Source: Kineosporia succinea
Lineage (GTDB): Bacteria; Actinomycetota; Actinomycetes; Actinomycetales; Kineosporiaceae
DNA length: 64,000 bases
NCBI RefSeq assembly: GCF_030811555.1
Contig: NZ_JAUSQZ010000001.1
Coordinates: 4,523,241 to 4,587,240, forward strand
Direction: 5' to 3'
This document shows, in pieces, positions 1 through 9,163 of this stretch. Each line of letters opens with the position of its first letter. The stretch's first letter is position 1. The notes beneath the pieces were generated by a model. It did no database searches, was not told where the DNA came from, and saw only the letters and a list, made by a program, of their open reading frames with translations. Position numbers and translations under genes: made by a program.

Positions 1-644
1 CGGGCGGGAGGCGTCTTCCATCCTCCTCCCGCGGCGGCACCGTGCCATGGACGCGCACGTGCGGGCAGTCACACCGTCAGACCTGTCGCCCGGCGAGGGG
101 AGTGCGGCGAGGTCAGATGCCGAGGGCAGTGCCGGCCCCGGCGGTGCGCGGCGCGGCGAACCCGGACCGGGCCCGGTGTGGTGGCTCGACCTGGCCAGGA
201 GGCCCGGCCAGGAGGCCCGGCCAGGAGGCCCGGCCAGGAGGCCCGGCCAGGAAGCCCGGCCAGGAAGCCCGGCCAGGAAGCCCGGCCAGGAAGCCCGGCC
301 AGGAAGCCCGGCCAGGAGGCTCGACCAGGAAGCCCGGCTACGAGGCGTGGCCGCAAGGCCTGGTTACGAGCGTGGCCACGAGGCCCGAGCGGCCTGGTCA
401 GCACGCCCCGCCACCACGGTTCACCCGCTCCGGGCACGTGCCGATGTGTTAGTTGCGCCACCGTAGGGTGTCTGGGAGCAACTGAGCGGTACCACGGGTG
501 CTCTGATGGTGCCCGGATCTGGCAGGCTCGGCAGTGTCGCGTGAGGCCCGTCCGGCACCACCCCCGGCGCCGCCCCGGCGCGGCCCGGGTTTCACCACCG
601 GGCGTCGACACGGACATCACTACGGACATGAGGAAGGGACCGGC
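1..644. other. gene-less left edge and upstream region of the first glutamine synthetase gene
   Basis: No credible gene was found here. Open frames exist on both strands but translate to Pro/Gly/Arg-rich low-complexity sequence produced by a 13-bp tandem array (annotated separately). The last 15 bases carry a clear ribosome-binding sequence, AGGAAGGGA at 631-639, for the gene that starts at 645. A promoter must lie in 390-630, but I could not pick one with confidence. Confidence 0.6.
195..388. repeat. 13-bp GC-rich tandem array
   Basis: Eleven head-to-tail copies of a 13-bp unit run from 195 to 337. The early copies read CCAGGAGGCCCGG and the later ones CCAGGAAGCCCGG, so an A/G variant spread along the array. 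About four decayed copies continue to 388. Because 13 is not a multiple of three, every frame cycles through the same peptide, which explains the false repetitive open frames. Confidence 0.95.
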
Positions 645-1982
645 ATGGACAGGCAGCAGGAGTTCATCCTCCGCTCGATCGAGGAGCGGGACATCCGGTT
701 CATCCGGCTCTGGTTCACCGACATCCTGGGCTCGCTGAAGAGCGTGTCGATCGCCCCGGCCGAGCTGGAGGGCGCGTTCGCCGAGGGCATCGGGTTCGAC
801 GGCTCGGCGATCGAGGGCCTCGCCCGCGTGCACGAGGCCGACATGATCGCCAAGCCCGACCCCTCGACGTTCCAGGTGCTGCCCTGGCGCGGCGAGTCGC
901 AGGGCACCGCGCGCATGTTCTGCGACGTGTTCACCCCGGGCGGCGAGCCCGCGCTGGTCGACCCGCGCAACGTGCTCAAGCGCGCCCTGAACAAGGCAGC
1001 CGACCACGGGCTGAGCTTCTACACCCACCCCGAGATCGAGTTCTACCTGTTCAAGGGCCCGACCGCCGACGGTACGGAGCCCGTGCCCGTCGACCAGGCC
1101 GGGTACTTCGACCACGTGCCGCGCGGCACGACCCACGACTTCCGCCGGGCCGCGATCGGGACGCTGGAATCGATGGGCATCTCGGTCGAGTTCAGCCACC
1201 ACGAGGCCGGCCCGGGGCAGAACGAGATCGACCTGCGCTACGCCGACGCGCTCACCATGGCCGACAACATCATGACCTTCCGCAGCGTGATCAAGGAGGT
1301 CGCGCTCGAGCAGGACCTCTACGCCACGTTCATGCCCAAGCCCCTGAACGACCATCCGGGCTCGGGCATGCACACGCACTTCTCGCTGTTCGAGGGCGAC
1401 CAGAACGCCTTCCACGAGGCGGGTGGCGAGTACCAGCTCAGCAAGATCGCCCGGCAGTTCATCGCCGGCCTGCTCAAGCACGCCGCCGAGATCACCGCGG
1501 TCACCAACCAGTGGGTGAATTCGTACAAGCGGATCTGGGGCGGCGCCGAGGCCCCGGCCTACGTCTGCTGGGGCCACAACAACCGCTCGGCCCTGATCCG
1601 GGTGCCGATGTACAAGCCGGGCAAGGGCCAGAGCACCCGCGTCGAGTACCGCGGCCTGGACAGCGCCTGCAACCCCTACCTGGCCTTCGCGCTCATGCTC
1701 AACGCCGGCATGAAGGGCATCGAGCAGGGGCTGGAGCTGCCCGAGGGGGCCGACGACAACGTCTGGTCGCTCACCGACGCCGAGCGCCGTGCCATGGGCA
1801 TCACCCGGCTGCCGGAGAACCTCGACGCCGCGATCTCGATCATGGAGGACTCCGAGCTCGTCGCGGAGACCCTGGGCGAGGGCGTGTTCGACTTCTTCCT
1901 GCGCAACAAGCGCCAGGAGTGGGCCGACTACCGCAGCCAGGTCACGCCCTTCGAGCTCCGGCGCTACCTGCCCCTGCTGTAG
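645..1982 (+). CDS. glnA2: GlnA2-like type I glutamine synthetase family protein
   Basis: A 445-residue glutamate-ammonia ligase family protein that joins ammonia or an amine to glutamate using ATP in the cytoplasm. The N-terminal beta-grasp domain contains the GFDGSAIEG segment, the catalytic domain has a FMPKP motif followed by GSGMHTHFSL, and NNRSALIRVP binds ATP. Start 645 is set by AGGAAGGGA five bases upstream. Near the C-terminus the segment that in GlnA1 carries the adenylylated tyrosine (LYELPPEE) reads VWSLTDAE, so tryptophan replaces tyrosine and GlnE should not modify this enzyme. The same loss is known in actinobacterial GlnA2-type proteins, some of which act on polyamines or have no demonstrated GS activity. 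A glutamine amidotransferase gene follows directly, so a gamma-glutamyl pathway role is possible. Family assignment is certain; substrate is inference. Confidence 0.93.
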   Translation: MDRQQEFILRSIEERDIRFIRLWFTDILGSLKSVSIAPAELEGAFAEGIGFDGSAIEGLARVHEADMIAKPDPSTFQVLPWRGESQGTARMFCDVFTPGGEPALVDPRNVLKRALNKAADHGLSFYTHPEIEFYLFKGPTADGTEPVPVDQAGYFDHVPRGTTHDFRRAAIGTLESMGISVEFSHHEAGPGQNEIDLRYADALTMADNIMTFRSVIKEVALEQDLYATFMPKPLNDHPGSGMHTHFSLFEGDQNAFHEAGGEYQLSKIARQFIAGLLKHAAEITAVTNQWVNSYKRIWGGAEAPAYVCWGHNNRSALIRVPMYKPGKGQSTRVEYRGLDSACNPYLAFALMLNAGMKGIEQGLELPEGADDNVWSLTDAERRAMGITRLPENLDAAISIMEDSELVAETLGEGVFDFFLRNKRQEWADYRSQVTPFELRRYLPLL

Positions 1983-2696
1983 ATGACGACGCCACGGCCC
2001 GTGCTGGTCGTCGAGCACGAGAAGGGCTGCCCGGCCGCACTGTTCGGGCAGGACCTGCCCGCGGTGACGGTGGTGCGCCCGTATCTGGGCGACCCACTGC
2101 CCGACACGCTCGACGACCATGCGGGCCTGGTGGTGCTCGGCGGTGAGATGGCCGCCTGGGACGACGAGGTCGCGCCCTGGCTGCCCGCCGTGCGTGACCT
2201 CCTGGCCCGCGCGGTGACCGGCCGGGTGCCGACCCTGGGCATCTGCCTGGGCGCCCAGCTCCTGGCCCTGGCCACCGGCGGCGAGGTCGGCCGCGGCCCG
2301 CGCGGCCCCGAGGTCGGCCTGACCGAGGTCACGGCGCGGCCGGGGACCGACCCGTTCTTCGGCGCCGTCGCCGCCGACCTCGGGACCACCCGCTGGACCG
2401 TGCGGCAGTCGCACGGTGACGCCGTGCTCACCCTGCCGCCCGGCGCCGAGCTGCTGGTGACCGGAAACATCTATCCACACCAGGGTTTCCGGGTGGGGGA
2501 GGCGGCCTGGGGCGTGCAGTACCACCCCGAGGTCACCGCCGACGGTTTCGCCGCCTGGGTCGCCCGGGGGGTGGCCAAGGGCCGGGTGAGCGACCCGGAC
2601 GCCGTGCTCGGGCCCGTGCGGGCGGCCGAGCCGGCCCAGCAGCGCCTGGCCCGGGCCCACGCGGCCGCCTTCGTGCAGCAATTGCCGAACCAGTAG
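1983..2696 (+). CDS. class I glutamine amidotransferase domain protein
   Basis: A 237-residue single-domain GATase1 protein. The nucleophile elbow GICLGAQLLA (Cys near residue 89) and a C-terminal GVQYHPE segment with the catalytic His and Glu are present, so the triad looks complete. It has no attached synthetase domain, unlike GMP or CTP synthase. The ATG begins on the base after the stop of the preceding glutamine synthetase-like gene, which implies translational coupling. Relatives of this type either hydrolyse gamma-glutamyl compounds or feed ammonia to a partner. Coupling to a GlnA2-like ligase suggests synthesis and cleavage of gamma-glutamyl amines, but substrate cannot be read from sequence. 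Confidence 0.88.
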   Translation: MTTPRPVLVVEHEKGCPAALFGQDLPAVTVVRPYLGDPLPDTLDDHAGLVVLGGEMAAWDDEVAPWLPAVRDLLARAVTGRVPTLGICLGAQLLALATGGEVGRGPRGPEVGLTEVTARPGTDPFFGAVAADLGTTRWTVRQSHGDAVLTLPPGAELLVTGNIYPHQGFRVGEAAWGVQYHPEVTADGFAAWVARGVAKGRVSDPDAVLGPVRAAEPAQQRLARAHAAAFVQQLPNQ

Positions 2697-2869
2697 CAGA
2701 ACAAGCCGCAGAACCGGCCGCAGTCCTGGAAACACCGCCCCACCCCCTCCGTCACCAGGTAAACGCCCACCGCCCCCCAAACGTGAGGTCCACCCCGAAA
2801 CCGGGTGATTTCCGTCGTGTGCCCCCAGGCCCTCCCCGGCACCGTGGCGTCACCATTACGGTTGGTCAG

Positions 2870-5800
2870 GTGACGACTGCGCGTCAGGCAAGTTTCGCGG
2901 CCCGGCTGGCCCGGTTCGGGTTCGCCGACCCGGCCGCGGCCGAGAGGGTCTTCGCCCGGCCGGCGATGATCGAGCTGCTCGAGGCCGAACCGTCCGGCCT
3001 CCCCGGTGGCCTGACCGGTGAACTGCCCCCGCCGGCCGAGAAACTGCTCACCGCCCTGGCCGACTGCCCCGACCCGGACCTGGCCCTGACCGCCCTCGGC
3101 CGGATGGTCGAGTCCCTGGCCGACAGCGACAAGGTGCCCGCCGGCCTGGGCGGGCTCACCGCCGAGGTGCTGCAGCGCCTGGCCGCCGGCGGGGGGCCGG
3201 TGGCCCAGCTCTCCCGGGCGCTGCACCGCGACGACCTCACCGCCCACCGCCTGTTCGCCGTGCTCGGTGGGTCGGGCGCCCTGGGTGACCACCTCGTCCG
3301 CCATCCCTGGCAGTGGCCGGTCATCGACGGCGAGCTGGGCGGCGACGATGCCCCCCTGCCGGTGACCCACCACCCGCACGACCACACCGTCGACCACCAC
3401 GGCCACGCCCGCGAGTTCCTCGAGGGCGTTCCCCCCGCGCCGTTCTCGTCGTTCACCGCCGAGACCCTCCGGGCCGAGCTGCTGCGCGCCGTGGGGGCCG
3501 ACCCGGCCGCCCCGCAACCGGTCAGCACCCGCACCCAGGACGAGGGCACCGACGCCCTGCGTGTCGCCTACCGCCGTCGTCTGCTCGGCCTGGCCGCCCG
3601 CGACCTGGCCGCCGACAACCCCCTCGGCATCGTCCCCACCGTCGGCGCGATCCTCGCCGACCTGGCCTCCGCGGCCCTCGAGGCCGCGCTCGCGGTCGCC
3701 CGCGGCACCCTGCCCAACCACGGCGCGAACTGCACCATGGCCGTGATCGGCATGGGCAAGTGCGGCGGCCGGGAACTCAACTACGTCAGCGACGTCGACG
3801 TCATCTACGTCGTCGACACCCCCGAGGGAGCCGACGACAGCAAGACGATCGGCGAAGGCACCAAGCTGGCCAGCACTCTCGGGCTGGTCTGCTCGAAAGC
3901 CACGCCGGAGGGCACCCTCTGGCCGGTCGACCCGAACCTGCGTCCGGAGGGCCGGCAGGGTCCGCTGGTGCGTACCCTCGCCAGTCACGTCGCGTACTAC
4001 GAGCGCTGGGCCCAGACCTGGGAGTTCCAGGCCCTGCTCAAGGCCCGCCTGGTCGCCGGCGACGCCGACCTCGGCGCCCGCTACCTGGCCGGCATCGAGC
4101 CGATGGTCTGGCAGGCCGCCGAGCGTGAGAACTTCGTGGCCGACGTGCAGGCCATGCGCCGCCGCGTGGAGCAGCAGCTCAAGGGCCCGGACGCCGACCG
4201 GGAGCTGAAACTCGGCGCCGGTGGCCTGCGTGACGTCGAGTTCTCCGTGCAGCTGCTGCAACTCGTGCACGGTCGCATCGACGCCCGGCTGCGCACCCCG
4301 AACACCCTCCTCGGCCTGGAGGCCCTGAGCACCTTCGGCTACGTCGGCCGCGCCGACGCCGCCGAGCTCGACCGCGCCTACCGCATGCTGCGCGCCCTGG
4401 AGCACCGCATCCAGCTGTTCCGGCTGCAGCGCACCCACGTGGTGCCGTCCGACCCCAAGGACCTCAGAAGGCTGGGCCGCGAGTTCGGCTTTCGCGCCGA
4501 TCCCGCCGACCAGCTCACCGCCCTCTGGCGCAAGCAGGCCCGCGAGGTCCGCCGCCTGCACGAGAAGCTCTTCTACCGGCCGCTTCTCGCTGCCGCGGCC
4601 GAGCTCACCAGCGACGAGGCCCGGCTCACCCCGGAGGCCGCGCGGGTGCGTCTGTCGGCCCTCGGCTACCGCGACCCGGCCGGGGCCCTGCGTCACATCA
4701 GCGCCCTCACCACCGGCGTCTCCCGGCGGGCCGCGATCCAGCGGCAGCTCCTGCCGGTCATGCTCGGCTGGTTCGCCGACGGCGCCGATCCGGACGCCGG
4801 GCTGCTCGACTTCCGGCGGCTGTCCGACTCTCTCGGATCCACCCACTGGTACCTGAAGATGCTGCGCGACTCCGGTGCCGCCGCCGAGCGCCTGGCCCAC
4901 GTGCTCTCGTCCAGCCAGCTCGTCGCCGACCTGCTGCAGCGCAGTCCCGAGGCCGTCGCCTTGCTGGAGACCGACGAGGTGCTGCAGCCCCAGCCGCTGT
5001 CGGCGATGATCGGCTCGGTGCGGCGGGGAGCGGCCCGGCACGAGGGCGACCCGATGGCCGCGGCGATGGCGGCCCGGGCCGTGCGGCGCCGCGAGATCAT
5101 CCGCACCGGCGTCGCCGACGTGGTCGGGATCAATGCCGTCGACGCCGTCGGTCACGCGCTCAGCGACTGCGCGGTCGCGGCGCTCGACGGGGCCCTGGTC
5201 GCGGCCGCCGACGCGGTGCGGGCCAAACGGGGCGACCTGCCGGTGCGCATGGCCGTGATCGCGATGGGCCGTCTCGGCGGGCGCGAGATCAGCTACTCCA
5301 GCGACGCCGACGTCATGTTCGTCGCCGACCCACTGCCCGGCGTCGAGCCGCACGAGGCCCAGGCCGCGGCCACCGACCTGTGTTCCGAGCTGCGCCGCCT
5401 GCTCTCGGCCACCGGGCCGGAACCGGCTCTGGCGGTCGACGCCAACCTGCGTCCCGAGGGCCGCAACGGGCCCCTCGTCCGTTCTCTCGCGTCCTACCGC
5501 GACTACTACGCCCGCTGGTCGGCGCCCTGGGAGGCCCAGGCCCTCACCCGGGCCCGGCCGATCGCCGGCGACACCGGGCTGGGGGAGCGGTTCGTCGAGC
5601 TGATCGATCCGCTGCGCTGGCGTTCCGGCGGACTGACCGGGGCCGAGCTCAAGGAGATCCGCCGGATCAAGGCCCGTGTCGAGTCCGAGCGGCTGCCCCG
5701 CGGCGCGGATCCCAACCGGCACCTCAAGCTCGGCCGGGGTGCGCTCGCCGACGTCGAATGGACCGTCCAGCTCTTCCAGCTCCAGCACGCCCACGAGGTC

Positions 5801-6109
5801 GAGGGGCTCCGGGTCACGGGAACGATGGACGCGCTGGACGCCGCGGTCCGTGCCGGTCTGGTTCCCGAGGGGGACGGGGAGGTGCTGGCCGAGGCCTGGC
5901 GTCTGGCCGCCCGGTTCCGCAACGCGATCATGCTGTGGAAGGGCAACGCCTCCGACGTCCCGCCCACCAACCACACCTCGCTCGACGGCGTCGCCCGGAT
6001 CATGGGTTACCCGCCCGCCTCGGCGGGGACGCTCGACGAGGACTACCAGCGCATCACCCGGCGGGCGCGCACGGTGGTCGAGCGGTTGTTCTACGGCTGG
6101 GAAGTCTGA
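2870..6109 (+). CDS. glnE: bifunctional glutamine synthetase adenylyltransferase/deadenylylase
   Basis: GlnE attaches AMP to, and removes it from, the regulatory tyrosine of GlnA1 according to nitrogen status. Two nucleotidyltransferase domains are visible, each with a glycine-rich loop followed by S-D-x-D: GGRELNYVSDVDVIYV near residue 293 (deadenylylase half) and GGREISYSSDADVMFV near residue 797 (adenylylase half). The protein is about 1079 residues, slightly longer than the usual 950-1000. I chose GTG 2870 because the conserved N-terminal helix FAARLARFGFADP follows directly. GTG 2783 is in frame and would add 29 unconserved residues; neither has a good ribosome-binding site. Its target GlnA1 is encoded at 16.5-18 kb, whereas the adjacent GlnA2-like protein lacks the target tyrosine. 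Confidence 0.96.
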   Translation: MTTARQASFAARLARFGFADPAAAERVFARPAMIELLEAEPSGLPGGLTGELPPPAEKLLTALADCPDPDLALTALGRMVESLADSDKVPAGLGGLTAEVLQRLAAGGGPVAQLSRALHRDDLTAHRLFAVLGGSGALGDHLVRHPWQWPVIDGELGGDDAPLPVTHHPHDHTVDHHGHAREFLEGVPPAPFSSFTAETLRAELLRAVGADPAAPQPVSTRTQDEGTDALRVAYRRRLLGLAARDLAADNPLGIVPTVGAILADLASAALEAALAVARGTLPNHGANCTMAVIGMGKCGGRELNYVSDVDVIYVVDTPEGADDSKTIGEGTKLASTLGLVCSKATPEGTLWPVDPNLRPEGRQGPLVRTLASHVAYYERWAQTWEFQALLKARLVAGDADLGARYLAGIEPMVWQAAERENFVADVQAMRRRVEQQLKGPDADRELKLGAGGLRDVEFSVQLLQLVHGRIDARLRTPNTLLGLEALSTFGYVGRADAAELDRAYRMLRALEHRIQLFRLQRTHVVPSDPKDLRRLGREFGFRADPADQLTALWRKQAREVRRLHEKLFYRPLLAAAAELTSDEARLTPEAARVRLSALGYRDPAGALRHISALTTGVSRRAAIQRQLLPVMLGWFADGADPDAGLLDFRRLSDSLGSTHWYLKMLRDSGAAAERLAHVLSSSQLVADLLQRSPEAVALLETDEVLQPQPLSAMIGSVRRGAARHEGDPMAAAMAARAVRRREIIRTGVADVVGINAVDAVGHALSDCAVAALDGALVAAADAVRAKRGDLPVRMAVIAMGRLGGREISYSSDADVMFVADPLPGVEPHEAQAAATDLCSELRRLLSATGPEPALAVDANLRPEGRNGPLVRSLASYRDYYARWSAPWEAQALTRARPIAGDTGLGERFVELIDPLRWRSGGLTGAELKEIRRIKARVESERLPRGADPNRHLKLGRGALADVEWTVQLFQLQHAHEVEGLRVTGTMDALDAAVRAGLVPEGDGEVLAEAWRLAARFRNAIMLWKGNASDVPPTNHTSLDGVARIMGYPPASAGTLDEDYQRITRRARTVVERLFYGWEV

Positions 6110-6241
6110 GGACGCACGACCTCACATTCGTGGTCCGGTCACCGTTTACCGGGTATGGGACGAGAAAGAGCCACAGGAAGTTCTCAGCGTCACGAAGGTG
6201 GCCCACCCGGTGCGGTGGTGCTCACCGGTAGACTGGCCGTG

Positions 6242-6703
6242 ATGACGCCTCGTATCAGCCTGCGCCCGCAAGGGGTCACCGCTGCGCTGATCACGTTTGT
6301 CGCGATCGTCCTGACGCTGCTGAGCGTCGCCACCATCGTCTCGAAACACACGGCCGGGCAGCACCGTTCCGCAACGGCCACGGCCGAGCGTGACGCCCGC
6401 GGGCCCGAGAGCGCCCGGGCCTCCGCGCGCAACCACCCGGTCTCCACCGCGTCCCCCGTCTCGCACCGGGTGGCCGTGCAGACCCCCGATCGCCGGGTGA
6501 CGGCGACCGCCGCCGGCCAGGGTGCCGAGATCCACTTCCCGGGCGGTTCGCCCGACGTGCCGGCCGCTCTCGACGGCCGTGCCTGGTACCTCCCGACCGA
6601 TCTGATCGATCTCCCGGTCGACGCGTCCGCCCAGGTCATCGCGACCACGGTCAGCGTCTCGCACCGCGGCCGTGCACCACCGAGCTCCGGGTTCCACACC
6701 TGA
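6242..6703 (+). CDS. small single-pass membrane protein, unknown function
   Basis: I do not recognise this gene. It would encode 153 residues: a short basic N-terminus, one hydrophobic segment (about residues 13-33, ALITFVAIVLTLLSVATIVS), then an Arg/Ala/Ser-rich linker and a more ordered C-terminal part of about 60 residues presumably outside the membrane. Two points support it as real. A 9-bp inverted repeat (6706-6735) starts three bases after the stop codon, and the frame sits alone in the gap between glnE and secDF with a good membrane anchor. GTG 6239 is an alternative start. It could be a minor envelope protein; no function is proposed. Confidence 0.55.
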   Translation: MTPRISLRPQGVTAALITFVAIVLTLLSVATIVSKHTAGQHRSATATAERDARGPESARASARNHPVSTASPVSHRVAVQTPDRRVTATAAGQGAEIHFPGGSPDVPAALDGRAWYLPTDLIDLPVDASAQVIATTVSVSHRGRAPPSSGFHT

Positions 6704-6705
6704 TA

Positions 6706-6735
6706 CACCCCTGCTGACTTCGACGGGCAGGGGTG
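6706..6735 (+). terminator. hairpin after the small membrane protein gene
   Basis: CACCCCTGC at 6706-6714 pairs perfectly with GCAGGGGTG at 6727-6735 across a 12-base loop, immediately after the stop codon at 6701-6703. No T-tract follows, as is usual for many high-GC terminators. It separates this gene from secDF. Confidence 0.5.
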
Positions 6736-6759
6736 CCAGACCCCATACCCGGAGGAGCC

Positions 6760-9153
6760 ATGCGAGCTGTCCCCGTGGTGCGGGCGATCGTCGCGATCGC
6801 CGTTGTCGCCACCTCACTCTTCGTCGCGCTGACGATGTCCCCACGCCTGGGGCTCGATCTGCGCGGCGGCACCCAGATCGTCCTCGAGGGCAAGAGCACC
6901 GACACGGTCCAGGTCAATGCCGAGGCCACCGACCGCGCGCTCAGCGTCCTGCGCAACCGCATCGACGCCCTCGGCGTCACCGACCCGACGGTGACCCGCT
7001 CGGGCGAGAACCGCATCATCATCGAGCTGCCCGGCGTGCAAGACCCGCGCGAGGCCGCCGAGGTCGTGGGCCGCACCGCCCAGCTGACCTTCCATCCGGT
7101 GGTCTCCACCGACCCGGCGCCGGTCGCGGCCGAGGGCGAAGAGGCCGAGGGTGAGGAGGCCACGCAGGAGAAGCTCGAGGAGGGGCAGCAGCGCCTCGTC
7201 GACGAAGACGGCCAGCCGCTGGTCGTCGGCCCGTCGGTGATGACGGGTGAGGGCGTCGGCGACGCCGCCGGGGTCACCGACCCGACCCGTGGCGGCGGCT
7301 GGTTCGTCACGATCGACTTCAAGGCCGCCGGCGGCGACGCCTGGCGCCAGCTCACCGCCGACGCCGCCTGCGCGCTGCCCGGCGACCCGCAGCGGCGCAT
7401 CGCGATCGTGCTCGACGACGAGGTCATCTCCTCGCCCCAGGTCGACCCGTCGATCACCTGCGACGTCGGGATGACCGGCAACAGCACCGAGATCACCGGC
7501 CAGTTCAGCGCCGAGCAGGCGCAAGACCTGGCCGTGCTGATCAAGGGCGGCGCCCTGCCGATCCCGGTCGAGGTCATCGAGCAGCGCACGGTCGGCCCGA
7601 CGCTCGGCGCCGACGCCATCGACGCCTCGATCAAGGCCGCCGTCATCGGCCTGATCCTCACCGGTCTCTTCATCACGCTCGTCTACCGCGTCGTCGGGTT
7701 CCTCGCGACGCTGGCCCTGGCCTGCTACGCGCTGATCTCGTACGCGTTCCTGGTGTTCCTCGGCGCCACCCTGACCCTGCCCGGCCTGGCCGGTTTCGTG
7801 CTCGCCATCGGTATGGCCATCGACGCCAACGTGCTGGTGTTCGAGCGGGCCCGTGAAGAGTTCGGGGCCGTCCCGAAGGAGAAACGGCAGGGCCGGGGCG
7901 CGCTGCCGGGGGCCCTGAAGACGGGCTTCGACAAGGCCTGGACCGCGATCATCGATACCAACGTCACCACCCTGCTGGCCGCGGCCCTGCTCTTCTTCCT
8001 GGCCACCGGCCCGGTCCGGGGCTTCGGGGTCACGCTGTCGATCGGTGTGATCGCCTCGATGGTCTCGGCCCTGATCGTGGCCCGGGTGCTCACCGAGTGG
8101 GCGGTGCGCCGCACCCTGCTGCGCAAGCGCCCGGGCATCAGCGGCCTGGCCGGCAACGGCCGGCTGCGCCGCTGGCTGGAGACCAGCGGCCCCGACCTGA
8201 TGCGCCGCGGCGGCCTGTGGATGGCCATCTCGTGCGCCATCGTGGTGCTCTCGGTCACCGGCATCCTGGTGCGTGGCCTCAACCTCGGCGTGGAGTTCAC
8301 CGGCGGCCGGCTGCTCACGTTCAGCACCAGCCAGGCGGTCACGGCCGACCAGGCGCGAGAAGCGGTCAGCGGGGCCGGTTTCCCGCGGGCGGTGGTGCAG
8401 ACCTCGTCCCCGACCGGGGGTGCGGCCGAGACCATCAGCGTGCGCACCGAGGAGCTGACCAACGAGGAGGCGCTCGAGATCGAGCAGGCCCTCGAGCGGG
8501 TCGGGGGTGACGTCAGCAAGGAGACCGACGAGCTGATCGGCCCGAGCCTCGGCGACGAGCTGCGCACCAAGGCCATTCTCGCGCTCGGCGCGGCGATCCT
8601 GGCCCAGATGCTCTACCTGGCAGTCCGGTTCCGCTGGACCTTCGGAATATCCGCCGCCCTCACCATGTTTCACGACGTGCTGGCGGTGGTCGGAATCTTC
8701 GCCTGGCTGGGCAAGCCGATCGACGGCGTGTTCCTGGCCGCGGCGCTGACCGTCGTCGGCCTGAGCGTCAACGACACCGTCGTCGTCTTCGACCGGGTGC
8801 GCGAGATGCGCCGGGCCCGGCCGCGCGAGAACTTCGCCAAGGTCATGAACAGCGCCATCCTGCAGACGGTTCCGCGGACCATCAACACCGGTCTCGGGTC
8901 CATCTTCATCCTGGCGGCGCTGACCCTGCTGGGTGGCGACTCGCTCACCGACTTCGCGCTCGCCCTGCTCATCGGCCTGGTGATCGCGACGCTCTCGAGC
9001 GTCTTCACCGCCTCGCCGCTGGCGATCGTGCTGGAACGGTTCTGGCCCGACCGGCCCGCGGCGCCCGACGACGACACTCCGCAGAAGGGGCCCCGACCGG
9101 TGACGCACGCGTCCGTCGACCCCTACGCCCACATCTCCACGGGCCGAGACTGA
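6760..9153 (+). CDS. secDF: fused protein translocase subunit SecDF
   Basis: A 797-residue fusion of SecD and SecF, an RND-type membrane protein that uses the proton gradient to pull exported proteins through SecYEG on the outer face. The SecD half has one N-terminal membrane helix, the GLDLRGGTQ motif at residues 31-39, a large external loop with a Glu-rich stretch near 126-150, and the helix motif AIGMAIDANVLVFER near 348. The SecF half has GVEFTGGRLLTF near 508 and LSVNDTVVVFDR near 667. Start 6760 is fixed by GGAGGAG at 6751-6757. Most actinobacteria also carry separate secD and secF beside ruvC and yajC; a fused paralogue also exists in Streptomyces. An antiporter gene follows 10 bases downstream. 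Confidence 0.95.
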   Translation: MRAVPVVRAIVAIAVVATSLFVALTMSPRLGLDLRGGTQIVLEGKSTDTVQVNAEATDRALSVLRNRIDALGVTDPTVTRSGENRIIIELPGVQDPREAAEVVGRTAQLTFHPVVSTDPAPVAAEGEEAEGEEATQEKLEEGQQRLVDEDGQPLVVGPSVMTGEGVGDAAGVTDPTRGGGWFVTIDFKAAGGDAWRQLTADAACALPGDPQRRIAIVLDDEVISSPQVDPSITCDVGMTGNSTEITGQFSAEQAQDLAVLIKGGALPIPVEVIEQRTVGPTLGADAIDASIKAAVIGLILTGLFITLVYRVVGFLATLALACYALISYAFLVFLGATLTLPGLAGFVLAIGMAIDANVLVFERAREEFGAVPKEKRQGRGALPGALKTGFDKAWTAIIDTNVTTLLAAALLFFLATGPVRGFGVTLSIGVIASMVSALIVARVLTEWAVRRTLLRKRPGISGLAGNGRLRRWLETSGPDLMRRGGLWMAISCAIVVLSVTGILVRGLNLGVEFTGGRLLTFSTSQAVTADQAREAVSGAGFPRAVVQTSSPTGGAAETISVRTEELTNEEALEIEQALERVGGDVSKETDELIGPSLGDELRTKAILALGAAILAQMLYLAVRFRWTFGISAALTMFHDVLAVVGIFAWLGKPIDGVFLAAALTVVGLSVNDTVVVFDRVREMRRARPRENFAKVMNSAILQTVPRTINTGLGSIFILAALTLLGGDSLTDFALALLIGLVIATLSSVFTASPLAIVLERFWPDRPAAPDDDTPQKGPRPVTHASVDPYAHISTGRD

Positions 9154-9163
9154 GGACCCGCAC

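Noticed and set aside
195-388. CRISPR array
   Set aside because: Copies are contiguous with no spacers, and units are far too short; no cas genes in the window.
69-2780. Very long open frame on the minus strand opposite glnA2
   Set aside because: Shadow of the plus-strand genes; third-position GC leaves antisense frames open. Its product is Arg/Gly/His-rich and lacks domains.
2471-5974. Open frame of more than 1100 codons antisense to glnE
   Set aside because: Pure antisense shadow of a well-conserved gene, with no recognisable motif.
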